Assembly: GCA_024235175.1 (NCBI GenBank)
Contig: JACKMX010000004.1
Location: 1-64,000 of the forward strand
Direction of reading: 5' to 3'
Length of the DNA: 64,000 nucleotides
Source: Chromatiaceae bacterium
Lineage (GTDB): Bacteria > Pseudomonadota > Gammaproteobacteria > Chromatiales > Chromatiaceae
Below the pieces are notes generated by a model. The model was given only the letters and a program-made list of their open reading frames with translations. It was not told the origin of the DNA and did no database searches. The position numbers and the translations under genes were made by a program. Shown here in pieces: positions 28,156 through 37,509 of this stretch (the first letter of the stretch is position 1; each line of letters begins with the position of its first letter).

Positions 28156-29253
28156 ATGGTCGTTCGCTTTATCCTGGTTACCATTTTTCTCGCCGCGGTT
28201 TTGGGTGGCATTTTCGGCTGGAAGCAGCATACCGCGCAGCAGATGTCAGCGGCTCAGGCCGGCGGCCCGCCGCCGGCGATGATCGCGGCAGCCAGCGTGG
28301 AGAAGGAGAGTTGGCAACCCTATATCCAGGTGGTGGGAAGCCTGGAAGCGGTCGCCGGTATCGAGGTTACCAGCGAGGTCGGCGGTCAGGTCAGCGCAAT
28401 CAACTTCAACTCCGGCGAAAAGGTAAAACGTGGTGATCTGCTGCTGGAACTGGACAGCCAGACCGATCAGGCACACTTCCAGGCATTGGTGGCAGAACGC
28501 ACCCTGGCCCAGCTCAATTTCAAGCGTATCGCCAAACTGGTCAGAGAGAAATCGATCTCAAAATCGGACTACGACGAGGCGCGCGCCACGCTCGACGCCG
28601 CTGAAGCACGGGTGACGGGGCAGTTGGCCCTGATAGAAAAAAAGCGCATCCGGGCACCGTTCGAAGGCCGCCTTGGCATACGCCGCGTCGACCTGGGCGA
28701 ATATCTTAGCCCGGGATCGGCGATCGTCCCGTTGGAGCAACTCGATCCCATCTACGCCGATTTCAGTCTGCCGGAGCGGGAACTTGCACGGGTAAGCAAC
28801 AACCAGTTGGTGGAGGTCCGGGTGCAGGCCTATCCAGCGCAGATCTTCAGCGGCCGCATCATCGCCATGGACCCGGGGATCAACGCGGGCACCCGCAGTT
28901 TCCGCCTGCGCGCCCAACTCGCCAACCCCGATCAGCTGCTGCGCCCGGGCATGTTCGCCGACATCCGCGTGCAGCTGCCGCAGCGCGACGGGGTGATTAC
29001 GATACCGGACACGGCGATCAGCTATGCCCCCTACGGGGACTCGGTTTTCATAATCGAGCAGAGTGAAACCGGCCCCGTCGTCAGTCGCCGTCAGATCGAG
29101 ACCGGTACAACACGCGACGGACGGGTTTCGGTGCTCTCCGGACTGACCGAGGGAGAGCAGGTGGTCAGCGCCGGTCACAACAAGCTGCGTAACGGACAGG
29201 CGGTGATCATCGACAGCAAGCCGGCGCCGGCCGCGCGGGGCACCAAATCATGA
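28156..29253 (+). CDS. RND periplasmic adaptor (system 3)
   Basis: A 365-aa AcrA-type adaptor starting at ATG 28156, eight bases after GGAAGGAA. It is anchored by an N-terminal helix (FILVTIFLAAVLGGIFGW) rather than a lipid. Lipoyl halves are seen around GGQVSAINFNSGEKVKRGD and KRIRAPFEGRLGIRRVDLGE, and the membrane-proximal part near the C-terminus includes VITIPDTAISYAPYGD. The gene overlaps the pump gene by 4 nt. Unlike systems 1 and 2 it lies on the plus strand and lacks a linked regulator. Its DNA is visibly richer in G and C than the surroundings, which suggests a separate origin. Confidence 0.93.
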   Translation: MVVRFILVTIFLAAVLGGIFGWKQHTAQQMSAAQAGGPPPAMIAAASVEKESWQPYIQVVGSLEAVAGIEVTSEVGGQVSAINFNSGEKVKRGDLLLELDSQTDQAHFQALVAERTLAQLNFKRIAKLVREKSISKSDYDEARATLDAAEARVTGQLALIEKKRIRAPFEGRLGIRRVDLGEYLSPGSAIVPLEQLDPIYADFSLPERELARVSNNQLVEVRVQAYPAQIFSGRIIAMDPGINAGTRSFRLRAQLANPDQLLRPGMFADIRVQLPQRDGVITIPDTAISYAPYGDSVFIIEQSETGPVVSRRQIETGTTRDGRVSVLSGLTEGEQVVSAGHNKLRNGQAVIIDSKPAPAARGTKS

Positions 29254-32200
29254 AGCTGACCGATATTTACATCCGGAGACCGGTGCTCGCCAGCGTGATC
29301 AGCCTGTTGATTCTGGTGGTCGGGCTGCGCTCCATGACCTCGCTCGAGGTGCGCCAATACCCCGAGACCCAGGATACGGTCGTCACCATATCCACAAGCT
29401 ACCCGGGCGCCAGCAGCGAGCTGGTGAAAGGCTTCATCACCACCCCGCTACAGCAGGCGATCGCCGAAGCCCAGGGTATAGACTATCTCTCATCAACCAG
29501 CACCCAGGGCAGTTCGGTCATCGAAGCCCACATGCGCCTGAACTATCCGCCAAACGCGGCCGTGGCAGAGATCCAGGCCAAGGTCGCCAGCCGTCGCAAC
29601 GTCCTCCCCGAGGATGCGCAGGACCCGGTCATCTCCTCGCGCACCGGGGACGCCACGGCGCTGATGTACCTCGCGTTTTACAGCAGGCAGATGCGCGCCT
29701 CACAGATAGCCGACTATCTGCTGCGGGTGGTGCAGCCAAAGCTTCAGGCCCTGCCCGGGGTTGCGACGGCAAGGCTGATCGGTGACAAGACCTTTGCCAT
29801 GCGCATCTGGCTCGACCCGCGCCGCATGGCGGCGCTCGACGTCACGGCGCAGGATGTGGCCGATGTACTGCGCGCCAACAACTATCTGTCCGGCATCGGA
29901 CAGGCCCGTGGCGAATATCATGTAATCGATCTGTCCGCGACCACCGACGTCGCCGATGTGGAGGATTTCCGCAATCTGGTAGTGCGTACCGGAGATAAAT
30001 CGCTGGTACGCCTGCGTGACGTGGCACGCACCGAGCTGGGCTCCGAGGATTACGAGACCTCCACCTGGTACAAGGGCGAGCCAGCCATCTTTGTCGGCGT
30101 CGAGCAGGCCCCGGGATCCAATCCCCTGACCGTCGCCGGTTACGTACATGACGCGATGGAGGAGATTCGCAGCCAGCTGCCCAGCGGGCTGGAGGCGCAT
30201 ATACCCTACGATGCCAGTGCCTTTATCCAGGATTCGATCGACGAAGTGTTCACAACGCTGGTGGAGGCGGTGCTGATCGTTCTGGTGGTGATATTTCTTT
30301 CGTTGGGTTCGCTGCGTGCGGCCATCGTACCCGCGGTCGCGGTGCCGCTATCGCTGGTTGGCGCCGCCTTCCTGATGCTGCTTGCCGGCTTCTCCATCAA
30401 CCTGCTGACACTGCTGGCGATGGTCCTGGCGATCGGCGTGGTGGTCGATGACGCGATCGTGGTGGTCGAAAACGTGCACCGGCACATCGAGATGGGCAAG
30501 TCACGCTTCCAGGCCGCGATAGACGGCGCACGCGAGCTCGGGCTGCCGATCATCGCCATGACCACGACCCTGATCGCGGTCTACGCTCCGATCGGCTTCA
30601 TGGGCGGGCTGGTGGGTACCCTGTTTACCGAGTTTGCATTCTCTCTGGCCGGGGCGGTTCTGATCTCCGGCATCGTCGCGCTCACACTCTCCCCGATGCT
30701 CTCCTCGAAGGTACTTCAGCCGGCCGGCAATCCAGGCCGCTTCGAGCGCGCCGTGGAACATTTTTTCGAGTGGCTGGCGGGCTTTTATCTGCGCCGTCTG
30801 CAGAGTGCACTGACCTATATGCCGGCCACTATGCTGTTCGCCGCCGTGGTGCTCGGCAGCATCTATTTCATGTTCACCGGCACCAGCAACGAACTGGCGC
30901 CGACCGAGGATCAGAGCATCCTGTTTTTTCAGGCGGTTGCTCCGCAGACCGCGTCACTGGAGTATAACGAGGCCTATACCCGCGAGATCGTCGAGGCCTT
31001 TGAGGCCGTGCCCGAATACCATGAGAGCTTTCTGCTGCTGGGCTTCCGTGGCGACGACAATGTCGTGTTCGGCGGCTTCAAGATGCAGCAGCCGGCGTTG
31101 CGTGAGCGCTCGCAGATGCAGGTCCTACCCGATATCCAGGGCAGTTTGAGCCGAATTGCCGGCTTCCAGCTCGCGGTGTTCCCGCGTCCCAGCCTGCCCG
31201 GCAGCAGCGGCCTGCCGTTCCAGTTCGTGATCCAGAGCGACAGCAGTTATCTGGAGCTGGACCGGGTCGCCAGCCAGCTGGTCGGCCGCGGCATGGCCAG
31301 CGGAAAATTCCTGTTCCTGCGCAAGTCCGTCGAGTTCAGCCGCCCCAAGGCGGTACTAAAGATCGATCGCGACCGCGCAGCCGATCTGGGCATATCCATG
31401 GCCGATATCGGGCGCAACCTCGCCACCCTGCTGGGAGGAAATCACGTCAACCGTTTCAGCCTCGACGGACGCAGCTACAAGGTTATCCCCCAGACCGAGC
31501 GGGAGTTTCGCCTGACCCCGGAGATGCTTGGCGATTTCTATCTGCGCAGCGCCCGCGGCGAACAGGTGCCGTTGTCCTCGCTGGTAAGCCTGGAGAGATC
31601 GGTCGAACCCAGCAAGCGTGCCCAGTTCCAGCAGCTGAATGCGCTTACCGTCGAAGGCCTGATGGCGCCAGGCGTCTCGGAGGGCGAAGCGATGGCGGTG
31701 ATCGAGCAGTTGGCGCGCGAAGAGTTTCCGCTCGGATTCAGCAGCGACTACACCGGCGCGACACGTCAGTTTGCCCAGCAGGGCAGCGCGCTGGTGGTCA
31801 CCTTTTTCATGTCGCTGCTGGTGATCTATCTGGTGCTGGCAGCGCAGTTCGAGAGCTGGCGCGATCCGCTGATCATCCTGGTCTCCGTGCCCATGTCGAT
31901 CGCAGGCGCACTGGCTTTCCTGACCCTTGGCTTCGCCACGATCAACATCTACACCCAGGTCGGTCTGATAACGCTGATCGGGCTGATCGCCAAGAACGGC
32001 ATCTTGATCGTGGAGTTTGCCAACCAGCTGCAGATCGACCAGGGACTGGACAAACGCAGCGCCATCGAGCGTGCCTCTGCGATCCGGCTGCGCCCCATTC
32101 TCATGACAACGGTGGCGATGCTTGTGGCGATGGTGCCGCTGCTGACAGCCAGCGGACCCGGCGCGGTCAGCCGCTTCCACATCGGACTGGTGATCTCCAC

Positions 32201-32336
32201 CGGATTGGGAATCGGCACCCTGTTTACCCTGTTCGTGGTACCGGCGGTCTATCTGCTGCTAGCGCGCGATCATCACGCAGCGGCTGCAGTTAAAGCGCCG
32301 ACCGAAACAGCGGCGCAGGCGCCGGATTCAGTTTGA
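29250..32336 (+). CDS. RND efflux pump inner-membrane protein, HAE-1 type (system 3)
   Basis: A 1028-aa pump with all family marks: N-terminal DIYIRRPVLASVISLL, porter-domain DYLSSTSTQGSSVIE, helix-4 GVVVDDAIVVVENVHRH, and late segments GLIAKNGILIVEFANQ and FVVPAVYLLL. The proton-relay Asp pair is intact. As with the other two systems no outer-membrane channel gene follows; an insertion sequence starts 160 nt downstream. Substrate range is unknown. Together with its adaptor it is an intact two-gene unit whose regulator, if any, has been lost or lies elsewhere. Confidence 0.93.
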   Translation: MKLTDIYIRRPVLASVISLLILVVGLRSMTSLEVRQYPETQDTVVTISTSYPGASSELVKGFITTPLQQAIAEAQGIDYLSSTSTQGSSVIEAHMRLNYPPNAAVAEIQAKVASRRNVLPEDAQDPVISSRTGDATALMYLAFYSRQMRASQIADYLLRVVQPKLQALPGVATARLIGDKTFAMRIWLDPRRMAALDVTAQDVADVLRANNYLSGIGQARGEYHVIDLSATTDVADVEDFRNLVVRTGDKSLVRLRDVARTELGSEDYETSTWYKGEPAIFVGVEQAPGSNPLTVAGYVHDAMEEIRSQLPSGLEAHIPYDASAFIQDSIDEVFTTLVEAVLIVLVVIFLSLGSLRAAIVPAVAVPLSLVGAAFLMLLAGFSINLLTLLAMVLAIGVVVDDAIVVVENVHRHIEMGKSRFQAAIDGARELGLPIIAMTTTLIAVYAPIGFMGGLVGTLFTEFAFSLAGAVLISGIVALTLSPMLSSKVLQPAGNPGRFERAVEHFFEWLAGFYLRRLQSALTYMPATMLFAAVVLGSIYFMFTGTSNELAPTEDQSILFFQAVAPQTASLEYNEAYTREIVEAFEAVPEYHESFLLLGFRGDDNVVFGGFKMQQPALRERSQMQVLPDIQGSLSRIAGFQLAVFPRPSLPGSSGLPFQFVIQSDSSYLELDRVASQLVGRGMASGKFLFLRKSVEFSRPKAVLKIDRDRAADLGISMADIGRNLATLLGGNHVNRFSLDGRSYKVIPQTEREFRLTPEMLGDFYLRSARGEQVPLSSLVSLERSVEPSKRAQFQQLNALTVEGLMAPGVSEGEAMAVIEQLAREEFPLGFSSDYTGATRQFAQQGSALVVTFFMSLLVIYLVLAAQFESWRDPLIILVSVPMSIAGALAFLTLGFATINIYTQVGLITLIGLIAKNGILIVEFANQLQIDQGLDKRSAIERASAIRLRPILMTTVAMLVAMVPLLTASGPGAVSRFHIGLVISTGLGIGTLFTLFVVPAVYLLLARDHHAAAAVKAPTETAAQAPDSV

Positions 32337-32497
32337 TAAAAGGATCGATGGATGATCGGGAATTACACGTTGACCATCCGTCCCAGCTCAATGCTTTGCC
32401 AGGGAAGATTCTGTATCAGGCGTAAACGGGGCAAGATTACCATCGGAAACCGATACAATCTCTAATACGATCAGGAACAACGTAAAGGTGATAGACC

Positions 32498-33699
32498 TGT
32501 GGGTGGCAAATTGTAACTTCGCGCGGAAAAAACAGACAAAATAGCAAATCTTGCGCCCGATAGGTGTCTGTCCTGCCCTGTTTAACCATGAAGGACTTGG
32601 CTTTATTACTCGTACATCTGTTGACCACTCTTGCCAAGCTCTTGGATCCAGGTGGCGCGAAAGCCATTGTTGCTGACAGTCTACTAGTGAAACAGCAACT
32701 TCTTATCATTAATCGCTCCCGGAAACGCGCACCCAATCTTTCGGTGATCGATCGATTCTTATTGGGTTTCTGTTCGCTTTTCCTCAGGCGACACCATATT
32801 CGACGGTCCGCGATTATTCTCAGACCATTAACTCTGCTGAGATTCCACAAAGCACTCAAGCAACGGAAATATCGGTTGCTTTATACTTCTCGTAAAAAAA
32901 GCAAGCCAGGACCCAAGGGACCATCCCAGGAACTCATCCTGGTCATCGTTGAAATGAAACAGCGAAATCCAGGGTACGGTTGCCCAAAAATCGCAGAACA
33001 AATCTCAACGTTATTTGGTATCGATATTAACAAGGACGTTGTCCAACGGATTCTGGCCAACTACTACTATCCTGCCCCCGATACCGATGGAGGTCCTTCC
33101 TGGCTGACTTTCATTGGCCATGTGAAAGATAGCCTCTGGAGTGTCGATCTGTTCCGATGTGAGTCTATTCTACTCAAGACACATTGGGTACTCGTGGTCA
33201 TGGATCAATTCACACGACGCATCATTGGCTTTGGCGTACATGCCGGTGATGTAGACGGTATAGCCTTGTGTCGAATGTTCAATAGTGCAATTTCTACTAT
33301 GGGTACCCCGAGATACATCAGCTCTGACAACGATCCACTTTTCGAATATCACCGATGGCAAGCCAATCTCCGAATTCTTGAGATTGATGAGATCAAATCC
33401 GTTCCCTATACACCGACCTCCCATCCCTTTATAGAGCGACTCGTCGGTTCTATTCGCCGTGAGTGTCTAGATCAAACGCTATTCTGGAATGCTACCGATC
33501 TGGAGAGAAAGCTCTCAGATTTCGAAAGCTATTACAATCTTCACCGCACCCACAGCTCGCTAAGCGGCGACACGCCTGCTAAAACCGCTGGGGGTACATC
33601 TAAATTACCAATTAAGTTGGATAACTTCCATTGGCAAACCCAATGTAAGGGACTTTATCAGCTACCCATCACGGCTTGAGTGCGAATTCGCCAGGGACA
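32498..33699 (+). mobile_element. Complete 1.2-kb insertion sequence (integrase-core transposase)
   Basis: The right end is AGTGCGAATTCGCCAGGGACA (33679-33699), and the imperfect left partner TGTGGGTGGCAAATTGTAACT (32498-32518) matches its reverse complement at 14 of 21 positions. Between them lies one transposase gene. The last 132 bases recur at the left edge of the window. No target duplication is evident at the two flanks, which suggests rearrangement after insertion. The left end is therefore less certain than the right. Confidence 0.75.
32588..33679 (+). CDS. Integrase-core (rve) transposase
   Basis: The 363-aa protein starts at ATG 32588. It has a basic N-terminal helix-turn-helix region, ELILVIVEMKQRNPGYGCPK, and the DDE core: Asp187 (WSVDLFR), Asp247 (ISSDNDP) and Glu283 (HPFIERLVGS), with 35 residues between the last two. 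The full triad and lack of stops suggest an active enzyme. A second near-identical 3' end at position 1 shows the element has moved or been duplicated recently. Confidence 0.9.
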   Translation: MKDLALLLVHLLTTLAKLLDPGGAKAIVADSLLVKQQLLIINRSRKRAPNLSVIDRFLLGFCSLFLRRHHIRRSAIILRPLTLLRFHKALKQRKYRLLYTSRKKSKPGPKGPSQELILVIVEMKQRNPGYGCPKIAEQISTLFGIDINKDVVQRILANYYYPAPDTDGGPSWLTFIGHVKDSLWSVDLFRCESILLKTHWVLVVMDQFTRRIIGFGVHAGDVDGIALCRMFNSAISTMGTPRYISSDNDPLFEYHRWQANLRILEIDEIKSVPYTPTSHPFIERLVGSIRRECLDQTLFWNATDLERKLSDFESYYNLHRTHSSLSGDTPAKTAGGTSKLPIKLDNFHWQTQCKGLYQLPITA

Positions 33700-34698
33700 C
33701 CCGTAACAGCGGATCGAATACTCATTGCAGCCGGTGCCCGACCAGTCATTCCGGAGATTCCGGGGCTGAAAGAGACGCCCTTCTGGACCTCTACCGAGGT
33801 CCTGGTCGCCGAAGAGGTGCCTGGGCATCTGGTAGTAATCGGTGGTTCGGTCGTTGCGCTGGAACTGGCTCAGGCATTTTTATACCTCGGTGCTAAAGTT
33901 ACCCTCATGGTGCGCAGCACTCTGCTGTCGAAGGAGGACCCGTCAATTGGAGCTGCGTTGACCAAAATATTTGAGGAGGCAGGCGCCCGTGTGCTGCTGC
34001 ACACCCTGCCCGAATCCATCGAGCACGACGGCAAGGAATTTATCTTACAATCGAAAGCCGGGGAGATACGGGCTGACCGGTTGCTGGTCGCCACCGGCCG
34101 GCGGTCGAACTCCGATCGGCTCGATCTAGACAGGGTTGGCGTCGAGATTAACCGTGATGGCGCCATTGTGGTCGACGATCATACGCGTACCTCGGTGGAA
34201 CATATCTACGCCGCCGGTGACTGCACCAACCAGCCGCAATATGTGTATGTCGCTGCCGCAGCAGGCACCCGCGCCGCGGTCAATATGACCGGTGGCGATG
34301 CGGCGCTGGATTTGGCGGCCATGTTGGCGGTGGTATTCACCGACCCGGCGGTTACTACGGTGGGTTTGAGCGAAGGTCAGGCCATTGAGCGGGGTATCGA
34401 TAGCGAATCGCGCACCCTCGATCTGGAGAACCTGCCACGCGCACTGGCCAACTACGACACCCGCGGTTTCATCAAACTGGTTGCCGAAGCAGGCAGCGGC
34501 CGACTGATTGGCGTTCGGATCCTGGCGACCGAAGCCGGTGAAATGATCCAGACGGCTGCACTCGCGATCCACAATCGCATGACAATCGAACAGCTGGCCG
34601 GTCAACTGTTTCCCTATCTGACCATGGTCGAGGGACTTAAACTCTGCGCGCAGATGTTCAGCAAAGACGTCACGCAGCTCTCCTGTTGCGCCGGCTGA
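33700..34698 (+). pseudogene. merA: Mercuric reductase lacking its N-terminus
   Basis: The frame reads as MerA from TADRILIAAGARPVIPEIPG to the end. It includes the NADPH-binding segment VVIGGSVVALELAQAF, the FAD-contact IYAAGDCTNQPQYVYVAAAAG and the C-terminal vicinal Cys pair LSCCAG that passes Hg(II) to the active site. The first 130-150 residues, with the FAD motif and the redox-active Cys-x4-Cys, are absent because the insertion sequence ends at 33699. The open frame runs on from the element by chance, so a truncated product may be made but cannot reduce mercury. No N-terminal half is found left of the element within this window. Confidence 0.85.
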
Positions 34699-34803
34699 TG
34701 CACGCACAACCAAACAGTGCCGTCATCTTCGAGCGGTTTCGGTATATGCTGAGCACTCCCTCTTCGATACACGCGCACCAGCAATCTGCGGGAGAGAAGT
34801 CCG

Positions 34804-35247
34804 GTGACAAACAAGGCCAATATCAGTTCGAATGAAAGCATGACCATCGGCAGCCTTGCCAAAGCGGCAGGAGTCAATGTCGAGACCATTCGCTACTATC
34901 AGCGTATCCACCTTGTTGACGAACCAGGCAAGCCAGAACAGGGTTACCGGCGTTACCCTGCGTCATTCATCGACCGAATCCGGTTCATCAAGCGCGCTCA
35001 GGATCTGGGATTTACGCTCAATGAAATTACGGACCTGTTATCCCTGAATGATGGCAATTGCGAACAGGCGCGGACGATTGCAGAGTATAAGCGCGAAGTC
35101 ATTCAACAACGGATCGAAGACCTGAATGCCATGCAGAAAGCGCTGACCAAATTGATCGAAGAGTGCAGAAAGAATGTCGACGGTCACGGCCACTGTGCAA
35201 TCATCGAAACCTTGACCAGATCGGGTCTTCGACAAAATCTTCCCTAA
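34804..35247 (+). CDS. merR: MerR-family Hg(II)-responsive regulator
   Basis: A 147-aa regulator with the MerR DNA-binding start MTIGSLAKAAGVNVETIRYYQ, split by an N-terminal extension of 12 residues from the GTG at 34804. The dimer helix carries Cys in NDGNCEQAR. Two more Cys lie near EECRKNVDGHGHC, matching the three-Cys metal site of MerR, though the last spacing is one residue longer than usual. ATG 34840 is an alternative start. It lies on the same strand after merA rather than divergent from it, an order unlike classical mer operons. Confidence 0.8.
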   Translation: MTNKANISSNESMTIGSLAKAAGVNVETIRYYQRIHLVDEPGKPEQGYRRYPASFIDRIRFIKRAQDLGFTLNEITDLLSLNDGNCEQARTIAEYKREVIQQRIEDLNAMQKALTKLIEECRKNVDGHGHCAIIETLTRSGLRQNLP

Positions 35248-35254
35248 AAATAGA

Positions 35255-35548
35255 GGTCTTCAAAATATACCACTACAATAAAATACTTTTCTGGACACTG
35301 GCAACCGGCTCCGCATCATTCTCGCTTGCCTGGAGACGCCGACGAACGTAGGAGATATCGCCGCGCACCTTGGCCTTTCCAACTCTCTGGTCAGTCATCA
35401 TCTGCGCCTGTTACGTGCAGCCCGTGTGCTCCGGGGACAACGACGGGGAAAACAGATTTACTACTCCGCGGCGGATCAGCACGTAAGCCGCGTGATCGCC
35501 GATATGCTCGAGCATGTCGCCGAACCAGAATCACATGATGAAGAGTAA
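35255..35548 (+). pseudogene. ArsR/SmtB-family metalloregulator, broken at the N-terminus
   Basis: From 35291 the frame reads DTGNRLRIILACLETPTNVG, then DIAAHLGLSNSLVSHHLRLL and VLRGQRRGKQIYYSAADQHV, a standard ArsR winged helix ending with a stop at 35546-35548. A stop codon precedes it by four codons. The preceding family residues (LFWTLA in front of the first helix) are found one frame away, so a one-base shift near 35305 separates the start. The gene lies 27 nt before the histidine-tailed exporter, which it probably once controlled. Confidence 0.6.
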
Positions 35549-35575
35549 TAACAGTATCCCGATTATAGCTTTCCG

Positions 35576-36964
35576 ATGGGCACCGTAAATCCGCTAGACA
35601 ACGCCAGTTTCCGCAAGCTTTTCGCAGCTCAGGTGATTGCCCTGGTGGGTACAGGCTTGAGCACGGTAGCGTTGACACTGCTGGCTTACGACCTGGTCGG
35701 CGGCAATGCAGCGGCAGTACTCGGCACTGCTCTGGCATTCAAGATGCTGGCCTATGTGATATTTGCCCCTATCGTGGGTGGTCTGGCGCACCGGTTTCAG
35801 CGTAAGCCCTTTCTGATTTCCATGGATCTGGTTCGGGCGGGCATCATTCTGGCTATACCGTTCGTGACGGGACTCTGGCAAATATACCTGCTTATTTTTC
35901 TACTGAGTCTCTTCTCGGCCGGTTTCAAGCCCGTATTCACCGCTACGATCCCCGACATCCTCCCGGATGAACGCCAGTATACGCGCGCCCTCTCGATGTC
36001 CCGCCTGGCTTACGACCTGGAAAACCTTCTAAGCCCAGCGCTGGCCGGACTTGCGTTGCTGTTTATCAGCTATACCGGCCTGTTCATTGTCAACTCATTG
36101 GCCTTCCTGATCTCTGCTGTGCTGATCATCTTCACAGTGCTGCCGCCAAATCAGGAAGTCTATCGGCAGGGATCCGTATGGGACGAGATCAGTTTCGGGA
36201 TCCTCTCCTACCTGAAGACTCCCCGGTTACGCGGCTTGCTGGCCCTCTACCTGGGTGTGGCCAGCGCCAGCGCTATGATCATCGTCAATACGGTGATTTA
36301 CATCCGTGAGACTCTGGGGGGCAGTGAGGCCGATGTTGCCATGGCTCTGGGTGCATCGGGACTTGGTTCCATGATCGCTTCGATCACTCTACCGAAAGTA
36401 CTTGATCATGTTCCGGACCGTCCCGTTATGTTACTTGGAGCCGTGTTGATGGCGATGGGTGTTGGACTTATCTCCACCGGACCGTCATTCTCCGGCGTGC
36501 TGCCCATCTGGTTTCTAGTTGGCGTCGGATGGTCACTGGTGCAGACACCCGCGGGTCGCGTGGTAAACAGGTCCTCCTCACCTGCGGATCGGTCCGCCTA
36601 TTTCTCCGCCCAGTTCGCGCTATCCCATGCCTGCTGGCTGATTTTCTACCTGGTGGCCGGACAATTCGGAACTCACTTTGGCGTAGAAACTACAGCGCTG
36701 GTTCTTGCTACGAGCATCCTGGTATTTGCGGCACTGGCTACCCGGTTGTGGCCGAAGCAAGATGAAGCGATTCTGCTACACACCCACGCGGAGAAAACCC
36801 ACAAACACAAACACACCCACGATCCCCATCACGAGCATGATCACGAGGGCTGGGAAGGAGCTGAACCGCACAGCCATCCGCATTATCATCGGCCGTTGCG
36901 GCATAGCCATTCGTATGTGATCGACGATCACCACAGTGTATGGCCTCAGGCTTGGGCACCTTAG
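35576..36964 (+). CDS. MFS exporter with histidine-rich tail, NreB-like
   Basis: A 462-aa major-facilitator protein with twelve predicted membrane segments and the loop-2 region GGLAHRFQRKPFLISMD. The last 60 residues form a cytosolic tail with 18 His (for example HKHKHTHDPHHEHDHEG). This design is known from NreB-type nickel exporters. The position after an ArsR-type regulator and next to merR and merA supports a metal role, most likely Ni, Co or Zn export. The metal itself is inference; the tail could also buffer metal. The start ATG 35576 has no strong ribosome site. Confidence 0.8.
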   Translation: MGTVNPLDNASFRKLFAAQVIALVGTGLSTVALTLLAYDLVGGNAAAVLGTALAFKMLAYVIFAPIVGGLAHRFQRKPFLISMDLVRAGIILAIPFVTGLWQIYLLIFLLSLFSAGFKPVFTATIPDILPDERQYTRALSMSRLAYDLENLLSPALAGLALLFISYTGLFIVNSLAFLISAVLIIFTVLPPNQEVYRQGSVWDEISFGILSYLKTPRLRGLLALYLGVASASAMIIVNTVIYIRETLGGSEADVAMALGASGLGSMIASITLPKVLDHVPDRPVMLLGAVLMAMGVGLISTGPSFSGVLPIWFLVGVGWSLVQTPAGRVVNRSSSPADRSAYFSAQFALSHACWLIFYLVAGQFGTHFGVETTALVLATSILVFAALATRLWPKQDEAILLHTHAEKTHKHKHTHDPHHEHDHEGWEGAEPHSHPHYHRPLRHSHSYVIDDHHSVWPQAWAP

Positions 36965-37003
36965 GTTATCTGTCAGAGCTCAACCGAATGCCTATGCTAA
37001 CTA

Positions 37004-37040
37004 GAACCACGATAACTAGAGGGTCAGAACCACGATAACT
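37004..37040 (+). repeat. Left-end transposase-binding sites (two copies)
   Basis: GAACCACGATAACT occurs at 37004-37017 and 37027-37040, exactly 23 bp apart. Its core CACGATA is mirrored by two TATCGTG copies with the same 23-bp spacing at the right side. A weaker third copy may start near 36981. Confidence 0.6.
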
Positions 37041-37202
37041 CCGGGAAGAGATCAAACTAGCCGGGACTAGCAGGGATCAAAATGAAATAGTGATTTCAGT
37101 TTAGGAACCAAAAAGAAGTTTAGAATAACGAAAAGGCTTTTAAAAAAACCACCCGAAAAAATTAGGCCAGGAAAACCAACGCTAACCCCCACCCCGATGA
37201 AC

Positions 37203-37438
37203 CCAACCACCAGGCCGACCGCTCCGGGAGATCCGCTGCGGGAGCTGCCGGGCGCCGGGGAATGGCTGCGCCTGGTCGGCTGACCGGGTTCAAATACGCA
37301 ACTGTTGCGCTTTTGGGATACCAACCACCAGGCCGACTGCTCCGGGAGATCCGCTGCGGGAGCTGCCGGGCGCCGGGGGATGGCTGCGCCTGGTCACCTG
37401 ACCGGGTTCAAAAACGCAAACGTTGCGCTTTTGGGATA
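37203..37438. repeat. Tandem 118-bp repeat, two copies
   Basis: 37203-37320 and 37321-37438 are direct copies that differ at roughly ten positions. A partial third copy resembling the first 20 bases follows at 37439-37470. The GC-rich unit contains no convincing gene. It fills most of the space between the left-end sites and the repressor gene. The region 37041-37202 is A-rich and holds nothing recognised. Confidence 0.85.
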
Positions 37439-37509
37439 TCGGCAGCCTGGCCGACCGTTAGGGCAGCCAAATCAACGAGCAATTCCGATTTGGAATGGTT
37501 CCATCCCCT

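Noticed and set aside
37067..37324. Open frame of 85 codons on the minus strand through the tandem repeat
   Set aside because: It is low in complexity, overlaps non-coding repeats and differs between the two repeat copies; no start site or family.
37203..37438. Two-copy repeat considered as a CRISPR array
   Set aside because: The unit is 118 bp with no unique spacers and no cas genes are nearby.
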